From assembly GCA_030490835.1 (NCBI GenBank), contig CM059975.1, positions 50,025,174-50,089,173 on the forward strand: a DNA stretch of 64,000 nt, written 5' to 3'. Positions 20,081 through 31,122 of this stretch are shown piece after piece. A model generated the notes under the pieces. The model did no database searches. It had not been told where the DNA came from and saw nothing but the letters and a program-made list of their open reading frames with translations. This stretch comes from Annona cherimola (taxonomy: Eukaryota; Streptophyta; Magnoliopsida; Magnoliales; Annonaceae). Made by a program: the position numbers and the translations under genes. How positions within the stretch are numbered: the first letter of the stretch is position 1; each line of letters opens with the position of its first letter.

Positions 20081-22140
20081 GGAGGAAAAAAAATTTCAGT
20101 TGCGGCGGCACCATAGTGGCGTCAAAATGGACCAAACATGATAACAAAATTATAATCTACTCCACCCATTGTATTTAAAATAATGTATTCTATTACCATA
20201 TTAATTTTCATCCCAATTAGATATGTGTGTAGACCCCATTTAAAAATGGTACAAATTCTGTTGGTCCCAAGTTGATGGCAAAACCCAAGAGGGGAGGGGT
20301 GAATTGGGTATTTAAAAAATTATATCTTAAACAGAAGCTTATCCCCGGATTAATCCAGTCCCCTTAATGAAGAAACGAAATGGAAAGCAATGTAAATAGC
20401 AGAAGTATAAATCAAGCACACAAGATTTTTATAGTGGTTCGGGCAACCTCCCTACTCCACTCTTCCAAGCTCACACTCCTTGTGACTTGGGTTCCACTAT
20501 TGTATTCTCTCAATACAATTAGAGCCACTGCTCTCTTCTAGATTCCAGCTCTAAGTGGCATCAACAAAACACAGCACAAGTAGGTGATGAGTCACACTCC
20601 AATCACACACTACTTTGCTTACACTTGATCTTAGTTCCTCAAACTAAATCAAGTTTAACACATATAACAGAAACAATAAGAAAACTACACTTTACAGATG
20701 TGTAGAAGCAGTTTGGCGCAGAGAAGAACTTGTTTGAAGTGGCTTTGTATGATCAGTAGTTGAGCTCTTGCAGTTTGAAGCAAAGTTCTTCCTCTTTTGG
20801 TTAGCTTGATCTCTTTAAAGCTCTTGTAGATGGTAGTTATGCACTCTTAATGATTTTCAGCTACTTCCCTCGTCCATCATGAATGCTATTTATAATTTTG
20901 GAGGGAATTCGAACGTTAGAGGGTAGGTGGCGCGCATTTAATGCGCCAACGTTCGAATAAATTCCGACCGTTGCGACCCAAGTCGCATGTGGAGTCGACT
21001 TCGGATGCGACTTCGCCTAAGTCGCAGATGGAGTCGACTTCGGGTGCGACTTCGCTTCACCGTCGCAACTTCAAGTTTTAGTCAGGGTCGACTTGGGCAT
21101 CAACTTAACCCAAGTCGCAGGTGAAGTCGACTTCAGGTGCGACTTCACCTTGTCAGGTTCCAAGTCTGAGTCCTGAGTCGACTTTGGCTTTCGACTTCAA
21201 CTCAAGTCGATCATGGAGTCGACTTGGGTTGCGACTTGACTTGGTCTTTGCAAAATACGCTTTGTTCTTCATTCGATCTTCCTCTATCTTGCTTGGCTTG
21301 TTTCCTTGATGATTCTTAGGAGAGCCTGAGTTTTGAATCATGCGTCTTGCTTTGCATTTGACTCAGTTGGTCTTTAAGACTTGATAGACTTGATTTGATC
21401 TCCATCTTGAATCTCTGCTTTGAACTTGAGTGAGAGATTCCTTGAATAGGCTTTGAAACTGCATCTTTGAAGTCTGAACTTCTCAAGTCGCGGATGAAGT
21501 CGACTTTGTCTGCGACTTCACCCAAGTCGCACTTGGAGTCGACTTGGCCTGCGACTTGGGCAGCTTTGTGCCCCACAATTCAGCTCTGGACAGTTTTTCA
21601 TGTTTGAAGTCGATAGCGAGGTCGACTTCGTTTGCGACTTGACTTCTCAAGTCGCATGTGGAGTCGACTTGGGATGCGACTTCACCTGTAAGTTGGTTTT
21701 GCCTTTGAGATTCTTTCTCAAGTCGATAGTTAAGTCGACTTTGGGATCGACTTCACTCTAAGTCGAAGTTCAAGTCGACTTGGGGATCGACTTGGCTACT
21801 TAAGTTCCTTAAGACAAGTGGCAAACTCATTAGTCCTTTAAATATACTCAAGTTAGTTGTTGTTAATCATCAAAACTTAATCTTTGTTCAATTTTACTTT
21901 GTTTTGAAGTATTGTTTCCAACAAATTCAACATAATAAAATAGTTTGATGTAAATAACAACTTTAAAATGGTTTTTTCAACATATAAACAATTCGCTATA
22001 AAAATTTATATATGGATAAATTATTGTTTAAAGTTCCATTGCATTCTAATATGTGTGGGGCCCAAAAATGAGCAAATATACCTCTGTTCCAGTGTAGTGG
22101 TGTTGCACTAGAACAACTCATATATATATATATATATTAT
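19310..22140. repeat. Three-unit ~350-bp repeat array flanked by microsatellites
   Basis: The units lie at about 19325-19675, 19715-20050 and 20085-20258 plus 21924-22120; the third is split by a solo LTR. All share ATAATCTACTYCRCC, then ATATTCTATTA, GGTACAAATT, ATAAAATAGTTT and GTGTGGGGC, in that order. The junctions are microsatellites: (TG)n at 19681-19715, (TA)n(GA)n at about 20050-20080, and (TA)n at 22118-22140. No coding capacity is seen. Confidence 0.75.
20259..21923 (-). mobile_element. Solo LTR, 1,665 bp, with GTCGAC dyad array
   Basis: It starts TGTTGG, ends CCAACA, and is flanked by 5-bp direct repeats AATTC (20254-20258 and 21924-21928), interrupting the third unit of the array. 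There is no internal region, so it is a solo LTR. It shares with the copia LTRs at 46.6 and 48.9 kb a block reading TATAGTGGTTCGG and ACTTGGGTTCCACT near its left end, which orients it to the minus strand. About 20990-21800 consists of repeated AAGTCGCA / GAGTCGACTT / TGCGACTT units. Confidence 0.85.
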
Positions 22141-22330
22141 TGTAACCTTTTTTATCAAAAATATTATGGTAACCATAAATAAGTAAAAATCATAAAAGTC
22201 ACATATGTAACATATAAAATTGATGTGAAATACGTTTATCAAAATAAAAAAAAAATTTAAACTCGTCTAGATCAAATATATATATATAACGTATCAGATG
22301 ATACGAATATTACTGTGGATATTATTTATA

Positions 22331-23045
22331 GGTGTTCTGATTCAATGAGCCGCTCACCATCCATTCAAAAAACTAAGTTTTTACAGCTTACATCCTTTTG
22401 TATTTTGCAATTTGCCCCATTTCCTAATAAGACAAAAAAGCTATCGAGAACGGAAGGAGGAGAGAGAGGGCGTCGCGATAGAGCCCAAGGGAGAAGAAAT
22501 TGAAAGGGGGAGAAGAAGAACCCACCCGAATGGCTAGATGAATGGCTAGATGAGAGAGAGCATCGTGGTGGACTCGGGGTGAGAAGCAATCGAAAGGGAA
22601 AAAGAAGACTTGTGGCTCAGCTCGACAAGGACAAAAATCGCGGCTTAGAGGGTTTTGCGACACTTTTATGTCGAGACCATTTGCATTGATAAAATTCAAA
22701 TCCTTTTGAGAATGCCAGATGTTAAGGCTTGAACCATTTTTTTTCTTTTTGGGGCTCCTTTGATACACGGTTATTGGTCTTCATCCTATGTGCAATCAAG
22801 AGATTGATTACTTGCTATTCCGTTTACTACTTGAACCTTTCGTCTATCAAACCTAGGTTTTGTTCTTGATGGTTTTTTTGTCTCATTAGGAAATTTGGCG
22901 AAATTACAAAAGACAAGAGGCCATAATCTGTAAAAAATCCAGCTTCTTGAGTGGACGTTGAAAAATCGCGTCCAGACAGGTGACGACAAGAAGAGAGGGG
23001 TGCATTGAAATTTGAATGTGTCATAGCGCATTGAATCGGAACACT
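22331..23045. mobile_element. Non-autonomous TIR element, 715 bp
   Basis: The ends GGTGTTCTGATTCAATG and the complement of CATTGAATCGGAACACT are inverted. Similarity resumes inward at TTTACAG, TCCTTTTGTATTTTGCAATT and CCTAATAAGACAAAAAAGC, giving TIRs of about 120 and 190 bp. No clear target duplication was found. The right flank is disturbed by the adjoining hAT-type insertion. Confidence 0.6.
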
Positions 23046-23640
23046 TGTTATAAGTTGGGGTGCAACTTGGGCCAGGTTCAGCTCGAAGCTGGCTGGGAGC
23101 AGTGTTGAAACTTGGCAATTCTCAGCCTGAACCCGAACCGAATTCAAACAACTCTCGGTTTCAGGTTCAGGTGAACCCGAACACTGTAAACCCAAACCCG
23201 AGGATATATTTGAAAATATCATTATTTTATTATTATACATTAATGTCAGCCAGAGCCAGCTGTCGTCCCTATCGTTGCCAGGCTGCTAGGCTAGCCTTTC
23301 GAATTTCGATTTCACCCTTTAACCCCTTTCCTTTCCGCTATTCTGCGACTTCTGCATTTGAGTTTGACCTTTCAGCCACTCGTGAAAATCGCCGCTGCCA
23401 TTCGCCCGTTCTGCCTTTCGCAAAAATCGCCGCTGCCGTTCCGCCTTTAAATCGCCGCTGCTGCGCTGTAGTTCAACCTTTCGAGTTTCGATTTAGTCGC
23501 CACTACTGCGCTGCAGGCCTACAGTTCAGCCTTTCGATTCAGTCGCCACTGCTGCGCTGCAAAGAGAGAGAGGGGGGAATAAAACGCAAGCAATGAGGGT
23601 GGCGAGAGGGAGAGGAGAGAGGTGGTGGTGAAGGAAGAAA

Positions 23641-23956
23641 ATGGGGAAGAAGAGAAATCCTTTCTCTTTCCCGAAGAAATTCTTCCCGCTGAAGAAGACA
23701 GAAATGCAACCGATCTATCCTGCTTCCTCCTCCATCGCCTGTGTCGCTTCCCCTGGAGCCGGCACTGTTCTCGCCGGAGCGTCGGTGAAGGGCAACAAGA
23801 AGAAGACGAGTGCCCGCCTCTGGATGAGGTTCGATCGGACTGGACAATTTGAGCTGCTTGAGTGCGACAAGAATGCCATTACAAAGCGTGTTTCGATTCC
23901 TGCTTGCGACCTCAGGATCCTCGGCCCCGTCTTCTCCCATTCGTCAAACATACTCG
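23641..23956 (+). pseudogene. MRS2/MGT magnesium transporter, orphan first exon
   Basis: An ATG at 23641 opens 105 codons and one base, ending at an exact splice-donor position (CTCG/GTAATC). The text ARLWMRFDRTGQFELLECDK and the stretch ending LRILGPVFSHSSNIL are hallmarks of the N-terminal cytosolic/matrix domain of plant MRS2 (CorA-type) Mg2+ channels, where exon 1 normally breaks at SNIL-A-REK. One conserved arginine of the IPARDLRIL motif is Cys here. No exon 2 (REKA...NLEFIKAI), no coiled coil and no GMN transmembrane segment were found downstream. The fragment is therefore not a complete gene. It has no stop or frameshift, so capture could be fairly recent. Confidence 0.85.
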
Positions 23957-24126
23957 GTAATCTCCTTTTCAGTCATCTGTTTGCTTGCTTTGGTCTGCTT
24001 TTCTCTCATTGATTTTGGAGCTGTTTGGAAACTATGAAAATTGGTGACAATTTTGTTGCCATAAAAAACTGTCATTATCAAGCTTGACTGACGGCAAATG
24101 CTACTGCTGTGTATTTGGGAATGAAT

Positions 24127-24392
24127 AAAACTTGTGGTGAAAAGTTTTAAAGAATAAAAGTTGTCAAATGATGTGATATGATAGGGGTAATGATGAGGAG
24201 TAAAGAGGATAAAGTTAAAATAGATAGGTTAGTTGTATAAGTAATTGTGTAGAAATGATTGAAAAGTAGGGTGGTTTGTGTTGGAAGATATAAAAAAATA
24301 ATTAAAAAATAGAAGAGTTGTAGAGAATGAAAAGTTTTAGATTGAAAAGTTTTAGGTGAAAACTTTTTGTCATTGCCAAACACCCCCATACT
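24127..24392 (+). mobile_element. MITE, GTGTTTGG family, copy 2
   Basis: It has the same core (GATAGGTTAGTTGTAT, GTAGAAATGATTGAAAA) as the other copies and closes with CCAAACACCCCC. It lies just after the MRS2 exon, within the hAT-type element. Confidence 0.65.
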
Positions 24393-25515
24393 GCTGAACA
24401 TTATTAATGCACCTACGGTTAATTTTTTTTTGACCGGAAATTGATGAACTCAAATCTCATGTTGCTGAATTGCAAACTCGTAATGGTATATTTTTGGGGT
24501 TCGTTTGATAAAGCTAAAAACTCGTCTCCATAATTAAAACTTATCATTTTGCGGGTGCGTGGGTAAAAAATCTATCCTTTCAGATCATCATTTCTGCCAC
24601 TGTTGTCCTTCAAACAACAGTTGCCTTCACTATTGTCATAAGCTATGCATGCATTTTAATTCTGTGGGTCCCGCACACATCAAAGATGCACATTTAATGC
24701 ATTGATATTTTGAAAATTTTTACGGCTAAAAGATATCACTGCTTTTTTTCGTAATGTCAAACACACCCTTGATTGAAAATAGGATGTGCATAGGTATGGA
24801 CACCAGCTGAAATGACGGTTATGAAATTAAATGACCAGATTTTACTGCTACACCCCCTGCTGTGAAAAGTTTTATAAATTTTTTTTTGAGTTTTCATTGT
24901 TACCAAACAGACCCTTATTGGTGATTCTGTTAATAGAAAATTGGATTTTGTAGATGTAAGCGACAGTCAATATGACTTTCGTTGATGGGACGGCAGGGTA
25001 TCAGGTGTTTAAATTTTGAATTGTTTTGATATTATTTGTATCATTGTGTCATTAATCTTATTTTTTGATATTATTGAATTTTTTAGGATTATTTTCTTTT
25101 CTTATGATCGATATTATAAAGTTTATCTTATGGTTGGATGCTAATATTTCTATATATGATTCTGATATTCATGTTAAATTGCAAGATAGACAAAGGTTGC
25201 GAAAAGAAGGCCCAAAACAGGTTTTTCTTCTTAATACTCTTAGATTGTATTTAAATTTTTCTTGTTTTCTTATAATAAATTGTCATTTTAGATTTTTTTA
25301 GCAATAGATTTGTGATTAAATGAGTATAGGATATACATTTATAGTAACATGTTAACCCAAAACTCAACCCGAGCCCGAATTTCAAAAATAGGGTTAGGGT
25401 TGAGGTTTTATAAATAGAGTTAGGGTTAAGGTTGATGTTTTACAAATAGGATTAGGGTTAGGGTTAGGGTTTAGGTGAACCCGGGTTTCATGAGCCCGAG
25501 TTGCACCCCTAGTTA

Positions 25516-26046
25516 TAGGGTGTGTTTGTTTATCATCTTAGCATTCCAAACTAAAATTTTTTAATTTAGGGAGTATTAATCAATATTTAAAATTATTCGA
25601 TTTAAAAATTTTTATACTCCACAACTACCTTATTTTTTAATTATTCTTGTACAATTACTCTACTTTTCGATCATTTCTACACGACTACCAATATGTCTAA
25701 TATTTCTATTTTAACTTTATGTTTTTTAATCATCATCATTACTCCTATAATATCACATTATTTTCTTACATTTCAAAAACTTTTACACAAAAAATTTTTC
25801 ATCAAAAGTTTTATCGTTTCTCATAACTGTAATATTTTTTAATTATTTATTCACATTTTCATATACAACTATCCTATTTTTCAATTATTTCCACATGACT
25901 ACTTATACTATTAAGCTATCTATTTTAACTTTATTCTTGTTACTCCTCATCATTAATCCTATCATATCATATTATTTTATCTTATTTCAAAAACTTCTAT
26001 ACAAAAAATTTACCTTCTAAAAAATTTGTTACTTCCCAAACATATT
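25516..26046 (-). mobile_element. MITE, GTGTTTGG family, two copies in tandem
   Basis: The sequence begins AGGGTGTGTTTGTTT. Both copies contain CTATTTTAACTTTAT and the ATCACATTATTTTCTTA or ATCATATTATTTTATCTTA segment. The second copy, from about 25800, ends with TTCCCAAACATAT. The left edge abuts the hAT-type element's target duplication. Confidence 0.6.
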
Positions 26047-26049
26047 TGT

Positions 26050-27480
26050 AATTTAAAACTATCTACATTATTAACATCCTTCTATCATAATTTTTCAATT
26101 AGCACCATTTGATTTGTATTATTTTCCTTGATTAAAATTATATTTTAAAGATAAATACTATTAGATTTTTGAAAAAAAAATTTAAAAATTGGGAGAGTTC
26201 CCATTGACGGCAAGCCGCGGGAACCCAGTTCCCCCTGAGCCATGCTCCCTTAAAAATTATTTATTTATTTCTTTTATAAATATGAAGCACTTTTGAATCT
26301 TCTTTTCAGTAAGATTTGAGCATTTTTTTAAATTTTGTTAGTATTTCATTTTGAATTTTGAAAAACAGTAAAACAAGTCCCTCATGTATCTATACTCATT
26401 TTTTGAGTATTAAAAGTCAAAATAAAATATCTAATCAATAAAAATATTTTGCCCATTAAAATTTCATTTGTCTTCTCAAAATTGTTGCTACTTAAAAAAT
26501 TAAATACTCAAAATTCCTTGCTGCTTAAAAAATATGATGAAACCAAGTTTAGAGTTTGCAAATTGGGGCTGCATCATCATTTCAATTATCGAAATTTGAA
26601 TGGACAAAAATAGTCTTTTCATTACATAAATAAAGAAAGTTTTTGCCGTTGTATATAAAAGAAAGTTAGAGTGAAAAGTTGTATGTATGAGAAAAATTTA
26701 GAATGAAATGTATTTAACATAAGAGAAATTTGCGGAACATTATAAATATATTAGGAATTACGGATAATTATTTTGGTATATAAAAAAATTATAAAATTTT
26801 GTTAAATTTAACATGGATGAAGTTCTGAGTGTAAGGCCCAGATACCGTATACTACATTTTAGACTGAAATGTATTTAGTGTAAGAGAAATTTATGAAACA
26901 TTATGAATATATTAAGAATTAGGGACAATTAGGCCCAAATGCTGTATACTCTCACAAAATATCCAAGTACCACCCGTAAAAAATAAATAAATAAATAAAA
27001 ATCCAAGTACCGAATTTTGGTATATTTGAAAGTAACTCCCTAATTTTTTTAAAATTTGCAATTTATTACTCATAACTTTCCATTTGCAAGTAATCCCCTT
27101 TCTTAACTTTGTTTGCAAGAGAGCCATTTCAAAATCTTCTGCAAGTAAGTCCACTTTTGAACTTTATTAGGCAAACAACACCCGAAATAAATTACTAAAT
27201 TTCAGCATTCCAATAGGAAATTAATTCAAACTTTAAGAGAAAATATTTTTCTCTCAATGAAATCGTGATAGATATCGCAACTTATGGTGAATAAATATGT
27301 TATGAAACGAAGTTCAAAATGGTTGGTTATCCACAAGAACAAAGTCATGCAAAATAAATAAAAAATAAAAAATAAAAAAAGAAACCAGCTTGGAAGTCAT
27401 TCGCAAATATCCCCGAGATAAGAATATACATACACCCATGATGACCGAGCGCCAAATACGCATATTTGTTTCTTGGACGA
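26050..27480. other. Unassigned AT-rich DNA with a direct duplication
   Basis: No gene was recognised. About 26699-26770 and 26861-26932 are direct copies (GAAATGTATTTA...GAGAAATTT...ACATTATRAATATATTA, 162-bp offset). AGGCCCARATRCYGTATAC also occurs twice (26836 and 26932). Confidence 0.55.
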
Positions 27481-27485
27481 TGATT

Positions 27486-27922
27486 TTGGGTTTTTTGTAT
27501 TTTAGACTTTCTAACCTTGTGTATTTACATTTGAATCCTGAAAGTTTGGCCGTTTTTATTTTAAAGTCTGAAAATTTTAGTCCATTTGCGTTTTAAACCC
27601 TGATCCATAATGACGTTAAAAATTATCGTTAATTCATGCAAAATGATGTAAAACCTTCCAATATTTTTTTTTAAAAAAACTCAAATATGCATTAGAGGTA
27701 AAAATATTATTGAAGCTTTCAAGGACAAAATAGAAAAAGCCTAATAGTAAAGTTTAAAATGTAATTTTTTTTTAAATATTGGAGAGTTTTTACGTTAGTG
27801 TGCATGGTTTAATATGAGTTTTTAATACTGTAATAGGTCAGAGTTTAAAATACAAATGACAAAACTTCATGGCTAAAAATGTAAATATATAAAATTAGAA
27901 AGTTTAAAATGAAAAAACTCAA
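27486..27922. mobile_element. Mutator-like MITE, ~437 bp
   Basis: The left end TTGGGTTTTTTGTATTTTAG and the complement of the right end, TTGAGTTTTTTCATTTTAAA, begin inverted repeats of about 150-180 bp made of imperfect ATTTTAAACYC subrepeats. This is the same architecture as the Pack-MULE TIR. I could not identify a clear 9-bp duplication. Confidence 0.65.
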
Positions 27923-28323
27923 TTATTTTATTATTATTATTATTAGGGGTCGTTGGGGGTCATGAGATTTTGGCTAGCAATCGTTTGGTTGGAGAAATCG
28001 GATCAAACATGTGGACGACCAAACTGCTGGAACGGGTAATCAGCAATATTCACGAGCCGCGCAGGTAGTTCTTCACACAAAGCCCATGATTTCTCTTCAA
28101 AAGAAAAAGATGTCTCTTTTTCTCGTGGGCGACTTCTCTGGTCTTTAATGCCCGAGAAATCATCTCTTCACATGCAACGTGGTGTCTTTTTCAAGGTAAA
28201 GTGGTTACATTTTTTCTTGGCCGGTTCCATGGAAGTCAATTCGAGGAGCTCATGATTTTAGCTCATTACGATAATTAAAATATTAAACTCCAATCCAAAT
28301 ATTTTATTTATAATAATTGATTG

Positions 28324-28688
28324 AAGAATGTTTCAATGTGCCCTGATGTATTGAAATTTCAATACACGAGTACAAAACTTCTTTTTTATATTTTTTTTAA
28401 ATTTTTTTTATAAGATTGTTAATCTAATTATATTTAAACTATAAGTCAAATTTTACCATTTTTAGATACGTGTATATATTTTTAAAATTTTTTTAAAGAT
28501 AACGATACTTTAGCCATTTTTAAGTGACTAAAATATCCTTATTTTAAAAAAAAAACATATACATTTATATATCTCTAAAAATGGTAAAACTTAATATATA
28601 AGTTAAATACACATAGGTTAATAATCTTATAAAAAATTTTAAAAAAATAAAAAAGGAGTTTTGCACCTTGATGCACTGAAACATTCTC
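28324..28688. mobile_element. Foldback MITE related to the 9113-9526 element
   Basis: The ends AGAATGTTTCAATGTGCCC and GGAGAATGTTTCAGTGCATC (complement) are inverted. The inside shows the shared TACCATTTTTAGATACGTG and CTAAAAATGGTAAAACTT palindrome text. Confidence 0.65.
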
Positions 28689-28689
28689 C

Positions 28690-29930
28690 TAATTTTATTC
28701 AAATTAGGATCCACATTTTGTCAAAATTAAAGATTCTAACAGGTTATTGACTTTTAAAATATTAACTCAATGTAATAAAATTATTTGGTTTTTATATCAA
28801 ATTTGAATTTTTTGATTCAATGTATATATGTGTTAGTAAATGTGAGTTGTTTGAAATAATATCAATTGTGGAAGTAACTATATTAGTATCAAACAAAAAT
28901 GAAAAAAAATACACATACTCTCTGTTGGAACACTCAGGAACTACACAAGACTCCAGACTCCTCTCTTTAGGCTCTTCTCCAAGGCTTTGCTAAATTCTTA
29001 AGTGGTACTCTAACTATTATAAAAGGGCTATCTTTAGTATTTACTCAAAACCAATGTGAACTTTTATGCATCCAACACATACTTCCACGTGCGACTATTA
29101 AGAAAAACTCATATGTAGCATGCTAGACATAAACTTTAATATTATGTAATTCAGGACATTTTTCCAAATGAATTATATAACAACAACTATTGCAAATGGA
29201 TTTAATGATTTTCCATATTTTACACTTATAAGTCTTCTAAAACTCATGATGTACACATGACTTCGAATGAAATGATCAAACAAATGAGGTTAAATAAAAT
29301 CATTTGAATTGTATTTTGATTTAGTCTTCATTGTGGGCCAAAATGATCATGAGGCTCCATCAACCAACATGTGGAACTATTTCATTAAGTGTAACCATAT
29401 TTTTGTTACAGATTGCAATATCAAAAAAAAAAACAACCATTTAAGCTTAAAATTTGTCTTTGTACCATCAAGGTATACTCTGGTGGTAACTCATGCTAGC
29501 CCATTGTTGGTTGGTCATGAATTCAACTCTCCCCTCCTCCATTTAAGTAGTGTAAGAGTTTTTCTGTTTCCTCCATTTGGTTGAAATATTTACAAGTTCC
29601 CCCTATGTGATGTGTGAAAAATTTTGCTCCATTGTGTGGGGATTATGATTATGCTTGAATGTAATATAAGTTGTTGTGATGTATACAAAAACCTATCAAA
29701 AAATTTCTAGTCTTTACGAAGTGTAGAAGCTAATTGCACATGATGCTTAACTATAAATCTGAATATTGTAAACTAACATATGGGTGCTTTGGATTTTTTT
29801 TCTATTGTAAGGGTGTTTTGGATATTAGTTGGTCATAGTGGTGATTTGACTTTCATACTACATGTTGATTTGAAATTTCTCTAAAAAGTGATAATCTTTT
29901 AACATATGCTTAGATTCAAAAATAGGTGTA
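28690..29930. other. Unassigned AT-rich DNA
   Basis: No gene, RNA or complete transposon was recognised. A TGTTGGAA...CATCCAACA segment (28922-29069) resembles a short LTR but has no matching target duplication. The 91-codon frame at 29309-29584 shows no family motif. Confidence 0.4.
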
Positions 29931-29933
29931 TAC

Positions 29934-30190
29934 GGCATTGAGTTGTTGCCTCAGTGGTCAAGGACTTTGCCCAGTGATGTTGGCTTCCTTGGTTCGAAGC
30001 TTGGCAGGCACGTTTTCAGAAGAATTTAGTAGTGGCGTTTAGTCTCCTCGAATTTTCTTTGGGAGAGTCCACTAAGTGAATAGTTTAAGATTTATTGTTA
30101 CAAATATTAGATTCTTAGTTAGACAATTGTTAGAATATCTCAGAGCTTGATTGTACTACCACTTGAGATGCTGTAATATCATAAAAAAAA
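29934..30190 (+). mobile_element. tRNA-derived SINE, full length
   Basis: The 257-bp element is flanked by perfect 10-bp direct repeats AGGTGTATAC (29924-29933 and 30191-30200). Near its 5' end it has an RNA polymerase III box A-like GCCTCAGTGGTCAAG, and about 40 bp later a box B-like GGTTCGAAGC. It ends in an A run (ATAAAAAAAA). These are the defining features of plant tRNA-derived SINEs. Confidence 0.88.
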
Positions 30191-30200
30191 AGGTGTATAC

Positions 30201-31015
30201 ATTTTAGAAATTCAACTAGACAAGTTATAAGATACTATAGAAGTGGAAAAATAATCTCCTTTAAAAGAATCTGGCATGTGAACTAGACATAATCATGATA
30301 GAATTCTAACTATAAAATAAAAATCATATGAAATAAAAAGATTATTCATATAAAAAGTAAAAGGATTTTGAATCACTTTTGCATTTTAACGCTATAAATT
30401 TAGATTTTCAAAACAAAATTTAATCAATGTGCAATTACTAATGCATAATAAGAAATATTTCTATTATTAAATAGCTCAATTTTAAAATTAATTTTACGTC
30501 CCTTTTGGTAATTTTACATACTTAAAAGCACTTTTGATATTAAAACAAAATACAAATAATAGTTTCAAACACTTTATAAATTTTTATTACAAATTTTCAA
30601 TCAAAGCTTCATAGCTAACTATGCTTTTTTTAATTACAAAAAATTGATAATAAGGCCAAACAAAGTCATTAGATTAGAGCACTAAGTGCTTATAACGATT
30701 ATTAGTAGTCCTCTTCTTCAAAAATAATCTTAATAATCTTACTAATTGTAACAGCTCAGGCTTGATTGATTGAGTTAAACTTAGATAATATGGCTTATTA
30801 TATTTTTATTTTTGCAAATATGTGATGTAATAAAGTACTTGTTTGTAAATTTGATAAAATAATTCTCTTTTATACAATAAATTGATGAAATTTCTCCATC
30901 TTTTGCATGATTAAGTTGGATAAATTACACTTAGATCATATTATTAGGAATTTAACTTGGTTTATTAGGCCTAAGTTGTCACATAACTAGTTAAATCTTT
31001 TGATTTCGAATGTGT
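30201..31015. other. Unassigned AT-rich DNA
   Basis: Only short frames and homopolymer-rich intergenic sequence are present. Nothing was recognised. Confidence 0.5.
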
Positions 31016-31122
31016 TTGTTAAAAAATAAAACTTTTCACCTAAAATTTTTTAATATAAAATTTTTTACTCTTTACAACTATCTTATTTTTTAATTATTTT
31101 TTTACATCTTCTTATATAAATT

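Larger units (their letters stand above)
23055..25511 (+). mobile_element. Probable hAT-type element carrying an MRS2 exon
   Basis: The left end TTGGGGTGCAACTTGGGC and the reverse complement of the right end, TAGGGGTGCAACTCGGGC, agree at 16 of 18 bases. The flanks GTTATAAG (23047-23054) and GTTATAGG (25512-25519) agree at 7 of 8, fitting the 8-bp duplication of hAT elements. Their TIRs in plants often begin TAGGGGTG. Both subterminal regions are rich in AACCCGAACC-type motifs. No transposase frame is present. Cargo: MRS2 first exon at 23641-23956. Also nested: a GTGTTTGG MITE at about 24127-24392. Confidence 0.65.

Noticed and set aside
25375..25480. Telomere-like GGGTTAGGGTTAGGG run
   Set aside because: The units are irregular and mixed with GGGTTGAGG and GTTAAGG, and they lie within the subterminal AACCC-rich part of the hAT-type element. 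The plant telomere unit TTTAGGG is not repeated.
28922..29069. TGTTGGAA...CATCCAACA segment as a short solo LTR or TRIM
   Set aside because: The five bases on each side (CTCTC and CATAC) do not match, and no second copy exists in the window.
29460..29600. Second SINE candidate (TGGTGGTAACTCATGC ... GGTCATGAATTCAACTC)
   Set aside because: The box B is poor, there is no A tail, and no flanking duplication was found.
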